Assembly (NCBI RefSeq): GCF_036884845.1 | Contig: NZ_CP145732.1 | Location: forward strand, 992,001 to 1,056,000 | Source of the DNA: Pseudomonas sp. MAG733B | GTDB taxonomy: Bacteria; Pseudomonadota; Gammaproteobacteria; Pseudomonadales; Pseudomonadaceae | Length of the DNA stretch: 64,000 nucleotides | Reading direction: 5' to 3' | Shown here: positions 55,265-62,694 of the stretch, one piece after another | Layout: each line of letters starts with the position of its first letter | How positions within the stretch are numbered: position 1 is the first letter of the stretch | Notes under the pieces: generated by a model | The model's database searches: none | What the model saw: the letters and a program-made list of their open reading frames with translations, nothing else | What the model was told of the DNA's origin: nothing | Translations under genes and position numbers: made by a program

Positions 55265-56689
55265 ATGAAGTTGTCCATGCCGCGATTCGATCAAGCCCCT
55301 GTCTTGGTGGTCGGCGATGTCATGCTCGACCGTTACTGGCATGGTGGTACCTCACGGATTTCTCCTGAGGCGCCAGTACCGGTAGTCAAGGTCGATCACA
55401 TCGAGGACCGCCCGGGCGGTGCCGCCAACGTTGCGTTGAACATTGCCGCCCTTGGCGCACCGGCCTCATTGGTCGGTGTGACCGGCGACGATGAAGCCGC
55501 CGACAGCTTGGCCAATAGCCTCAAGGGTGCCGGTGTACGGGCGTTGTTCCAGCGCATTGCGCACCAGCCGACCATCGTCAAGTTGCGGGTCATGAGTCGT
55601 CACCAGCAACTGTTGCGTATCGACTTCGAAGAACCCTTCGCCACAGATGCCCTGGAGTTGTCGGTGCAAGTCGACGAACTGCTCGAAGGCATCAAGGTGC
55701 TGGTGCTGTCCGACTACGGCAAAGGCGCGCTGAAAAATCATCAGGTACTGATCCAGGCCGCCCGTGCCCGTGGCATTCCGGTACTGGCCGATCCCAAGGG
55801 CAAGGATTTCTCGATCTATCGCGGTGCGAGCCTGATCACGCCGAACCTCAGCGAATTCGAAACCATCGTCGGCGGTTGCGCCGATGAGCACGAGTTGGTG
55901 AGCAAGGGCGCGCAGTTGATGCACGACCTCGACCTCGGCGCCTTGCTGGTCACCCGTGGCGAACACGGCATGACCCTGTTGCGCCCGGATCATCCGGCGC
56001 TGCACCTGCCGGCCCGCGCCCGTGAAGTGTTCGACGTGACCGGTGCCGGCGACACGGTGATTTCCACCCTGGCGGCAGCAATTGCTGCCGGAGAGGAACT
56101 GCCGCATGCGGTGGGCCTGGCCAACCTGGCGGCGGGCATCGTGGTCGGCAAACTCGGTACGGCGGCCATCAGCGCGCCGGAGTTGCGTCGCGCCATCCAG
56201 CGTGAAGAAGGTTCCGAGCGCGGCGTACTGGGTCTCGAACAACTGCTGCTGGCAGTCGACGATGCCCGTGCGCACAACGAGAAGATCGTCTTCACCAACG
56301 GCTGCTTCGACATCCTGCATGCCGGTCACGTGACTTACTTGGAACAGGCGCGGGCGCAAGGCGATCGCCTGATCGTTGCGGTTAACGACGATGCGTCGGT
56401 CAGCCGCCTGAAAGGGCCGGGTCGTCCGATCAACAGTGTCGACCGGCGCATGGCCGTGCTGGCAGGTCTGGGCGCGGTGGACTGGGTGATCAGCTTCCCT
56501 GAAGGCACGCCGGAGAACCTGCTGCGCGAGGTCAAACCGGATGTGTTGGTCAAGGGCGGTGACTACGGGATCGATCAAGTGGTCGGCGCGGACATCGTGA
56601 CCGCTTACGGCGGCACCGTGAAAGTGCTGGGGCTGGTTGAAAACAGCTCCACGACCGCGATTGTCGAGAAGATCCGCAAGTCCGAGTGA
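55265..56689 (+). CDS. hldE: Bifunctional heptose 7-phosphate kinase / heptose 1-phosphate adenylyltransferase
   Basis: Makes ADP-D-glycero-D-manno-heptose for WaaC and WaaF. 474 residues: N-terminal PfkB-type kinase (1 to about 320) with RPGGAANVALNIAALGA (about 44-60) and the catalytic DVTGAGDTVISTL (about 258-270); C-terminal nucleotidyltransferase with FTNGCFDILHAGHVTYLEQA (HxGH site, about 344-363) and NSSTTAIVEKI. The ATG at 55265 gives the family N-terminus MKLSMPRFDQAP; the ribosome site GGGTTGCTCC resembles that of the Cache receptor gene. Separated from msbA by a REP and a short AT-rich leader, so a promoter of its own is likely. Confidence 0.96.
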   Translation: MKLSMPRFDQAPVLVVGDVMLDRYWHGGTSRISPEAPVPVVKVDHIEDRPGGAANVALNIAALGAPASLVGVTGDDEAADSLANSLKGAGVRALFQRIAHQPTIVKLRVMSRHQQLLRIDFEEPFATDALELSVQVDELLEGIKVLVLSDYGKGALKNHQVLIQAARARGIPVLADPKGKDFSIYRGASLITPNLSEFETIVGGCADEHELVSKGAQLMHDLDLGALLVTRGEHGMTLLRPDHPALHLPARAREVFDVTGAGDTVISTLAAAIAAGEELPHAVGLANLAAGIVVGKLGTAAISAPELRRAIQREEGSERGVLGLEQLLLAVDDARAHNEKIVFTNGCFDILHAGHVTYLEQARAQGDRLIVAVNDDASVSRLKGPGRPINSVDRRMAVLAGLGAVDWVISFPEGTPENLLREVKPDVLVKGGDYGIDQVVGADIVTAYGGTVKVLGLVENSSTTAIVEKIRKSE

Positions 56690-56700
56690 CGTGTGATCAC

Positions 56701-56832
56701 TGTGGCGAGGGAGCTTGCTCCCGTTCGACTGCGAAGCGGTCGTAAATCATTGCATGCGGTTTGCCTGGTGCAACTCGATTGTAGGTTTTAGGGTCGCTCC
56801 GCGACCCAACGGGAGCAAACTCCCTCGCCACA
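56701..56832. repeat. REPIN-like inverted repeat, family A (inverted copy)
   Basis: Outer arms TGTGGCGAGGGAGCTTGCTC (56701 on) and the reverse complement ending at 56832. Internal stems: CGACTGCGAAGCGGTCG next to the left arm and GGGTCGCTCCGCGACCC next to the right arm. The order of the two inner stems is opposite to that at 897-1023, so this is the same element in reverse orientation. Confidence 0.8.
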
Positions 56833-56849
56833 ACAGCGTCCTGATCAGA

Positions 56850-57815
56850 CTATCGTGCAGCCTTGCGCGGCACGATCTTCTTCAGCAGCTGCTTCGCTTT
56901 CCCGCGTAATAGCGCCAACCCCGAATTCTTCCCTGGTGGGGTCAATCCCTGCTGCCGCACCCAATCCTTCCAGCGAATCCGCTCATCCCTCACCAGCCAG
57001 CCTTCCTGTCGGGCAAAGCTTTCCGCCAGGTACAACCCTCGCGTGCTCGCCGGATACAGCTGATCCTTTTTCAAGGTATAGAGCTCGGCCGTGGGGTGGC
57101 CGTCCTGCAAAGGCATCAGGTACAGATCGGGACGCTTGCGGTCGAGGCGGGCCACCAGTTGATCGCCTTCCAGTCGTTCGTCGACATGGAACAGGCTCAG
57201 GGGCTTGGCTTCCTTGGGCACGTCCAGGCGCAAATCGTAGATCAACTGCAACGACGCGGTCGGCAAGTGCACATAGGCCCGTGGACGTTCGATCAACTGC
57301 AGATTGGCGCAGCGCACCGGTCGTGCCGAGCCCGACAATGGCGTCAGGCGAAACGGCAGGGCTTCGCGGTAATGCAGGGCAGACGAATAGGGCGCCGGCA
57401 GCCATGTATCGTTGAAGCGCCCGCCGAGCCAGCCTTCCGGGGTTTCCAGCAGGCACTCCTCGGCAATTTCCTGGATCGCCGTGTGCAACGGCAGGTTCAG
57501 TTCATGGGCCGGTACATATCCGGAAATCAGCTTGAGCACTACGTCGCCACGGTCCTGGCGACGTTGGCGCACCAACACCCAGTAATCGCGATTCTGCCAA
57601 TGCAGGGTCAGGCGCACCGAAACCCCGAGGTTGGCCAGCTCAAGAGAAAACCGCTCGCTATCGGCGACGGTTACCGGGCGGCGACGTTGCAGGATCTGGG
57701 AGAAGTTGAGCGGTCTCCCGACGCTCTGATAACTCAGGCCTTCGGGAGTCGCTTCGACGAATAACGGCAGGGTCTTGAAGTTGCTCGGGTTCTTTCTTAT
57801 GAGCGTACGCGGCAT
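56850..57815 (-). CDS. Conserved protein of unknown function (321 residues)
   Basis: Not recognised with a function; I recall Pseudomonas homologues mislabelled as metal ABC transporter ATPase, but there is no Walker A or signature motif, so that name is not supported. It is a soluble, basic protein (many Arg), with a central stretch TAIQEIAEECLLET (about 111-124) that resembles a degenerate Nudix box (R of RE replaced by Q, Gly lost), and a lysine/arginine-rich C-terminus (GKAKQLLKKIVPRKAAR). Start ATG at 57815 has AGGAG 6 nt upstream. It is probably monocistronic, between the REPIN and the aldo/keto reductase gene of the same strand (33 bp away). Confidence 0.75.
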   Translation of the reverse strand: MPRTLIRKNPSNFKTLPLFVEATPEGLSYQSVGRPLNFSQILQRRRPVTVADSERFSLELANLGVSVRLTLHWQNRDYWVLVRQRRQDRGDVVLKLISGYVPAHELNLPLHTAIQEIAEECLLETPEGWLGGRFNDTWLPAPYSSALHYREALPFRLTPLSGSARPVRCANLQLIERPRAYVHLPTASLQLIYDLRLDVPKEAKPLSLFHVDERLEGDQLVARLDRKRPDLYLMPLQDGHPTAELYTLKKDQLYPASTRGLYLAESFARQEGWLVRDERIRWKDWVRQQGLTPPGKNSGLALLRGKAKQLLKKIVPRKAAR

Positions 57816-57848
57816 GTCGGCTCCTGCTTAAGGCCGCGTGGGGCGGCA

Positions 57849-58661
57849 TCAGTTGCTACGTAGGACTTGGGCAACGGTCGCGACGTTATGGGCGAGGTGC
57901 AGCGGATTGATGGTCCCGACAATAGCACTGGCAACACCCGGATGTTCAAACAACAACTCGAAACTGGCACGCACCGGATCCACCCCCGGACTCAGGCACA
58001 CGTGGCCGCTGGCGAGGGCTTTTTTCACCAGAATGGCTTTGCCGTGAGCAGCAGCATAGTCAATGACCGGCTTCTCGGTTTGTTCGTTCAGATTGTAGGT
58101 GACCATCGCGCAATCACCTTGCTCCAGCGCCTTCAAACCGCCTTCAACGGTTTTGCCGGAAAAGCCGAAGCCGCGAATCTTGCCCTCAGCCTTGAGCTCG
58201 GCGAGGGTCGCATAGACTTCGCAGTCGTTGAGGATGGCCATATCGTTGCCATCGGAGTGCACCAGCACCAGATCGATGAAATCCGTTTCCAGCCGTTGCA
58301 GGCTGCGCTCTACCGAGAACCGAGTATGCGCGGCGCTGAAATCGTGGCGCGACTGACCGTCGGCAAACTCTTCGCCGACCTTGCTGACAATCACCCAATC
58401 CTGACGCTGACCACGCAGCAATGGGCCAAGGCGCTCTTCGCTGCGACCGTAGGCCGGAGCGGTGTCGATCAGGTTGATGCCCAGATCGCGCGTGAGTTTG
58501 AGCAGCATCCGCGCTTCATCATCATCCGGGATCTGGAAACCGTTGGGGTACTTCACCCCTTGATCGCGACCGAGTTTTACCGTGCCCAGGCCCAGCGGCG
58601 ATACCAGCAGGCCGGTGGTGCCCAAGGGACGATGCAGGTCGTGCAGCGTTGGTTGGCTCAT
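57849..58661 (-). CDS. Aldo/keto reductase
   Basis: NAD(P)H-dependent aldo/keto reductase of 270 residues (TIM barrel). Visible motifs: LGTTGLLVSPLGLGTVKLGR (about 12-31), INLIDTAPAYGRSEERLGPL with catalytic Asp and Tyr (about 60-79), the catalytic Lys in VIVSKVG, and DLVLVHSDGND with the His. The substrate is unknown. Its ATG overlaps the TGA of the upstream FAD oxidoreductase gene (ATGA), so the two are co-translated; the long open frame upstream (to 58910) is inside that gene in another frame. Confidence 0.85.
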   Translation of the reverse strand: MSQPTLHDLHRPLGTTGLLVSPLGLGTVKLGRDQGVKYPNGFQIPDDDEARMLLKLTRDLGINLIDTAPAYGRSEERLGPLLRGQRQDWVIVSKVGEEFADGQSRHDFSAAHTRFSVERSLQRLETDFIDLVLVHSDGNDMAILNDCEVYATLAELKAEGKIRGFGFSGKTVEGGLKALEQGDCAMVTYNLNEQTEKPVIDYAAAHGKAILVKKALASGHVCLSPGVDPVRASFELLFEHPGVASAIVGTINPLHLAHNVATVAQVLRSN

Positions 58662-59833
58662 GGCAGCAATTGCTCCCAGGCCGGAACGCCCATTGGCGGT
58701 TTTGGCAGCGGCGGCAGCGCGGTCACCGGACCCGGTTGAATGCCGTCGCGGGCCAGGCTGGCGATCACGCGGTCGGCGAAGTCCGGGGCCAACGCCAGTT
58801 TGGTTGGCCAGCCCACCAGCAGTCGACCTTCCTCGGCGAGGAACGCATTGTCGGGACGGGTCAGCCCCGATTGCAGCGGTTCGGCACGATCCACGCGCAA
58901 GGTGGCCCATTGCACGGTGCTCAGATCGATCCAGGGCAGCAATTGGCCAAGTTCTTTCTGTGCGGTGGCAATCTGTTCGGCGGGCTCACGGGCCACGCCT
59001 TCGCTTTCGGCGATATCGCCGCCCATGTACCAGACCCACTGACCATCGGCCGCCGGGTGCGTGGTCACGGTAATCCGCGGTTTGGTGCCGCCACCCAGGC
59101 AGTGGGCGTACAGCGGTTTGAGGCTCGGGCCTTTGGCAATGATCATGTGCAGCGGGCGGCGTTGCATGGCCGGTTGGCTCAGGCCCAGCGCTTCGAGCAG
59201 CGCAGCAGTGCCGGCGCCAGCGCTCAAGACGATGCGTTGCGCGCGGATCTCGCGTTCGTCCACCTTCAGTCCGACCAGCACGCCACCCTCCAGCAGCGGT
59301 TCGATTTTTTGGCCGGCGAGCAAACCGTCACCGGCCAGGTCGGCCAGGCGCTGGACCAGACTCGGCACGTCGATCACCAGTTCGGCCAAGCGATAGACCT
59401 TGCCCTTGAAACGTTTGTCTTGCAGAGCGGGCGGCAGTTGGTCGCCCTTGACCTGATCGACGCGGCCGCGCACGGCTTTGCTGGCGAAGAAACTGGTGAG
59501 GTTGCCGGCGATCGTGCCGGGGGACCACAGGTAATGGGCTTCGGACAGCAGGCGCACACCGGACAGGTCCAGCTCGCCGTCACCGGCCAAGGCTTCACGC
59601 CAGCGGCGCGGCATGTCGGCGATGGCTTCCGAGGCACCGGTCAGCGCGCCGTGCAGCGCGTACTTGGCGCCGCCGTGAATGATGCCCTGGGACTTCACGC
59701 TCTGCCCGCCGCCGAGGCTGGCGCTTTCCACCAGCACGGTCGAAAAACCCTGGCGGCGCAGGCGCGCGTTCAGCCAGAGGCCGGCGACACCAGCGCCGAC
59801 AATCAGAACGTCGGTGGAAATTACGGATGGCAT
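58658..59833 (-). CDS. FAD-dependent oxidoreductase (DAO type)
   Basis: A 391-residue flavoprotein with the Rossmann motif DVLIVGAGVAGLWLNARLRR (8-27; GxGxxG) and a D-amino-acid-oxidase/glycerol-3-phosphate-dehydrogenase-like layout (GGGQSVKSQGIIHGGAKYAL; IVLSAGAGTAALLEALG). The substrate is unknown. It is first of a two-gene unit with the aldo/keto reductase (4-bp overlap), a combination that suggests a shared small-molecule pathway. It corresponds by position to PA4991. Confidence 0.82.
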   Translation of the reverse strand: MPSVISTDVLIVGAGVAGLWLNARLRRQGFSTVLVESASLGGGQSVKSQGIIHGGAKYALHGALTGASEAIADMPRRWREALAGDGELDLSGVRLLSEAHYLWSPGTIAGNLTSFFASKAVRGRVDQVKGDQLPPALQDKRFKGKVYRLAELVIDVPSLVQRLADLAGDGLLAGQKIEPLLEGGVLVGLKVDEREIRAQRIVLSAGAGTAALLEALGLSQPAMQRRPLHMIIAKGPSLKPLYAHCLGGGTKPRITVTTHPAADGQWVWYMGGDIAESEGVAREPAEQIATAQKELGQLLPWIDLSTVQWATLRVDRAEPLQSGLTRPDNAFLAEEGRLLVGWPTKLALAPDFADRVIASLARDGIQPGPVTALPPLPKPPMGVPAWEQLLP

Positions 59834-59888
59834 GCGGCGACCTCAGTGTTCAAGACGAGGGCGCAGTATACAGAGCTCGGCGAGGAAT

Positions 59889-59968
59889 AAAGATCGCAGC
59901 CTGCGGCAGCTCCTACAGATGGATACGGTTCGCCTTTGTAGGAGCTGCGGCAGGCTGCGATCTTTTTT
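59889..59968. repeat. REP doublet, family B
   Basis: Near-perfect inverted repeat AAAGATCGCAGCCTGCGGCA...(59889 on) with TGTAGGAGCTGCGGCAGGCT...CGATCTTTTTT ending at 59968. It touches the stop codon of the SMR transporter (59968-59970) and lies 55 bp before the FAD oxidoreductase start. Confidence 0.85.
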
Positions 59969-60300
59969 CAATGCCCTGCGGTTTTGGAGAAGAGTTGAAT
60001 CACCACAACACCCAACACAATCAGCGCCATGCCCAGCATCGCCGGTACATCTAGCTTCTGCCCATATATAAACAGCGCGGCGACGCTGACCATCACGATG
60101 CCCATGCCGGCCCACACCGCGTAGGCAACGCCCACCGGTACGCTGCGCACCACCAGGGTCAGCATCCAGAAGGCGATGCCATAGCCGACGATGACCAGCA
60201 CCAGCGGCAACGGCGTGCTGAAGCCTTTGACCGCTTTCATCGAAACAGTGGCAATCACTTCGGCGCAGATGGCTATGGCCAGGTAGTAGTAAGCGGTCAT
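59968..60300 (-). CDS. emrE: Small multidrug resistance (SMR/EmrE) transporter
   Basis: Proton-coupled antiporter for quaternary ammonium and other lipophilic cations. 110 residues with four membrane helices; the essential glutamate Glu14 in TM1 (LAIAICAEVIAT) and the YAVWAGMGIV segment with Trp63 are intact, so it should be functional. Start ATG at 60300; divergent from the LysR gene 103 bp away, which may control it. Corresponds by position to PA4990. Confidence 0.92.
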   Translation of the reverse strand: MTAYYYLAIAICAEVIATVSMKAVKGFSTPLPLVLVIVGYGIAFWMLTLVVRSVPVGVAYAVWAGMGIVMVSVAALFIYGQKLDVPAMLGMALIVLGVVVIQLFSKTAGH

Positions 60301-60342
60301 GGTTCAATCCTCGTGTGAAGTGTTGCTCTCTCAGGTCGGCAT

Positions 60343-60359
60343 TCTAGAGATTCTCCAGA
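60343..60359. promoter_or_regulatory. Possible LysR-type T-N11-A box
   Basis: TCT-N11-AGA between the divergent emrE and LysR genes. This is a common shape of LysR-family operators, but the inner bases show little dyad symmetry, so the call is weak. Confidence 0.3.
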
Positions 60360-60403
60360 TGCGGTAAAGTCATTACCTATCTGTTTGGAAGATGGGTTGA
60401 GCC

Positions 60404-61306
60404 ATGAACATGCAATGGAATCTGGAGCAGTTGCGCTTGTTTGTCAGCGTAGCGGAGCAACGTTCGTTTTCCGCCGTGGCGCGGGACCAGCGCAAGGCGC
60501 AATCGGCGGTCAGTAGTTCGATTGCATTGCTGGAGGAAGACCTGGGCGTGAGCCTGTTCGACCGCAGCAGCGGCCGTCAGCCGAAACTCACTGAGGCCGG
60601 GACTGCATTGCTGGATGAGGCGCGTGAAGTGCTGCGCCAATGTGAGCGTCTCAACGGCCGGGCGCTGGCGATGATGCGCGGGCAAGAGGCGCGCCTGCGA
60701 CTGGCTCAGGACGAGGCGATGCCGTATTCACCGGTCATCGAAAGTTTTGAGGCGCTGGCTGAAAAATTCCCCAGCCTTGAAGTGCAATTGACCAGCGCTG
60801 CCCAAGGCGAAGTCGCACGCAAACTGGTGGAGCGTCGCGCCGATCTCGGCTTGCTGTTCTTTCACGATCAGATCCCGGAAGCGCTGGAGCGGCGGGTGCT
60901 CGGCAGTGTGGAAATGGTGACCGTCTGCGGCGTCGATCATCCTTTGGCGAAGCAGGCGCAGGTCGATTGCCAGCAACTGGCGCAGCATCGCCAGTTGCTG
61001 ATGTCCACCCAATCCAGTGTTTACCCCGGCAGCGAGCCGGCCAGCCCGCAAGTCTGGCGCGCCGACAGTTTTTACGTGATGGCCGAATGGCTGGTGCGCG
61101 GCCTCGGTTGGGCCTGGCTGCCGCGCCATGTGGTGCAGTACCCGACCTATCACGGCCAGATGGTTGAACTGAGCAGCGAATGGACCCCGCCAGCACTGGT
61201 GGTTGAGTTGGTCTGGCGTCGTGATGAACCGCTCGGCCCGGCCGCGCGCTGGCTTGCCGAACGTTTTGCCGTGCACTTGCAGGCGATCGGCGAGAAAAGC
61301 CGATAA
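60404..61306 (+). CDS. LysR-family transcriptional regulator
   Basis: A 300-residue LysR-type regulator: N-terminal winged helix-turn-helix (QLRLFVSVAEQRSFSAVARD, then AVSSSIALLEEDLGVSLFDR, about 9-53) and an effector-binding domain from about residue 90. Divergently encoded from the SMR transporter gene, hence a likely local regulator of it. The start at 60404 (MNMQW) or 6 nt downstream (MQWNL) cannot be separated. waaA begins 11 bp after its stop and may be partly cotranscribed. Confidence 0.9.
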   Translation: MNMQWNLEQLRLFVSVAEQRSFSAVARDQRKAQSAVSSSIALLEEDLGVSLFDRSSGRQPKLTEAGTALLDEAREVLRQCERLNGRALAMMRGQEARLRLAQDEAMPYSPVIESFEALAEKFPSLEVQLTSAAQGEVARKLVERRADLGLLFFHDQIPEALERRVLGSVEMVTVCGVDHPLAKQAQVDCQQLAQHRQLLMSTQSSVYPGSEPASPQVWRADSFYVMAEWLVRGLGWAWLPRHVVQYPTYHGQMVELSSEWTPPALVVELVWRRDEPLGPAARWLAERFAVHLQAIGEKSR

Positions 61307-61317
61307 ACTCCGCCGCC

Positions 61318-62595
61318 ATGAATAGAACTCTCTATACCGCGCTGTTTTATCTGGGGCTGCCATTGGTGGCGATTCGGCTGTGGCTGCGTTCGCGCAAGGC
61401 GCCGGCGTATGCCAAGCGCATTGGCGAGCGTTTCTCCTATGGGATGCCGGCGATGAAACCGGGTGGCATCTGGGTGCACGCGGTGTCGGTGGGCGAGAGC
61501 ATTGCCGCTGCGCCGATGATTCGCGCCCTGTTGCAGCGTTATCCAGACCTGCCGATCACCGTGACCTGCATGACTCCGACCGGCTCGGAGCGCATCCACG
61601 CGTTGTTCGCCAATGAGCCGCGCATCCAGCACTGCTATCTGCCGTATGACTTGCCCTGTGCGGCAAAGCGCTTTCTTGATCGGGTCCGGCCAAAACTGGC
61701 GGTGATCATGGAAACCGAGCTGTGGCCCAACCACATTCATCAGTGCGCCAAGCGCGGGATTCCCGTGGCGTTGGCCAATGCGCGATTGTCCGAGCGCTCG
61801 GCCAAGGGTTATGGCCGCTTCGGCAAACTGACCGGGCCGATGCTCGCCGAGATGAGCCTGTTCGCGGTGCAGACCGAAGCCGAGGCCCTGCGCTTTCGTA
61901 ACCTGGGCGCGCGTGCTGAAACCGTCGAGGTGACGGGTTCGATCAAGTTCGACCTGACCATCGACCCGCAACTGTTGCAGCGTGCCGCCGAGTTGCGCGG
62001 GCAATGGCAGGCGCAGGAGCGCCCGGTGTGGATCGCCGCCAGTACTCACGACGGCGAAGATGAAGTGGTGCTGGCGGCGCATCGTCAATTGCTGGCCGGA
62101 CATCCCGATGCATTGCTGATTCTGGTGCCGCGTCATCCAGAGCGTTTCAATTCGGTGTTCGGGTTGTGCCAGCAGCAGGGGTTCGCCACGGTCCGGCGCT
62201 CCAGCGGTGAGCCGGTCACCGCCGCCACTTCAGTGTTGTTGGGCGACACCATGGGTGAACTGCTGTTTCTCTATGCCTTGGCCGACAGCGCTTTTGTCGG
62301 CGGCAGCCTGGTGCCGAACGGCGGGCATAACCTGCTGGAACCGGCGGCGCTGGCCAAACCGGTTTTAAGCGGCCCGCACCTGTTCAACTTCCTCGAAATC
62401 GCCGCGCAATTGCGCAGTGCCGGGGCGTTGCAGGAAGTGGAAGACGCCGAAGGGCTGGCGCTGGCGGTGCAGCGTTTGTTTGAATTGCCGAGGGATGCGC
62501 AGCGCATGGCGGAGGCGGGGCTGAAAGTGATGCGGACCAATCAGGGCGCGTTGCAGAGGTTGCTGGATGGGTTGGGGCGGTTGATCGACCGGTAA
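61318..62595 (+). CDS. waaA: 3-deoxy-D-manno-octulosonic acid (Kdo) transferase
   Basis: Adds Kdo residues from CMP-Kdo to the lipid A precursor, the step before WaaC. 425 residues: N-terminal membrane anchor (about 4-20), the catalytic region VHAVSVGESIAAAPMIRALL (about 52-71) with the conserved Glu, METELWPN (about 130-137), and GGSLVPNGGHNLLEPAALAK (about 324-343) of the GT-B C-terminal domain. Start ATG at 61318. Completes the set of core-LPS genes in this window although outside the waaF-hldE block. Corresponds to PA4988. Confidence 0.95.
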   Translation: MNRTLYTALFYLGLPLVAIRLWLRSRKAPAYAKRIGERFSYGMPAMKPGGIWVHAVSVGESIAAAPMIRALLQRYPDLPITVTCMTPTGSERIHALFANEPRIQHCYLPYDLPCAAKRFLDRVRPKLAVIMETELWPNHIHQCAKRGIPVALANARLSERSAKGYGRFGKLTGPMLAEMSLFAVQTEAEALRFRNLGARAETVEVTGSIKFDLTIDPQLLQRAAELRGQWQAQERPVWIAASTHDGEDEVVLAAHRQLLAGHPDALLILVPRHPERFNSVFGLCQQQGFATVRRSSGEPVTAATSVLLGDTMGELLFLYALADSAFVGGSLVPNGGHNLLEPAALAKPVLSGPHLFNFLEIAAQLRSAGALQEVEDAEGLALAVQRLFELPRDAQRMAEAGLKVMRTNQGALQRLLDGLGRLIDR

Positions 62596-62620
62596 ATCTG
62601 GGTGGTACGGTGCACACAAA

Positions 62621-62692
62621 CCTGTAGGAGCACGGCTTGCCGGCGATAGCGATCTCGAGGATGCCATCGCCGGCAAGCCGTGCTCCTACAGG
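62621..62692. repeat. REP doublet, family E
   Basis: Nearly perfect inverted repeat CCTGTAGGAGCACGGCTTGC...(62621 on) and its reverse complement ending at 62692, with only about 16 bp between the arms. It fills the space between the convergent waaA and tolC genes and ends 2 bp before the tolC stop, so may act as a bidirectional transcription stop. Confidence 0.88.
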
Positions 62693-62694
62693 GT

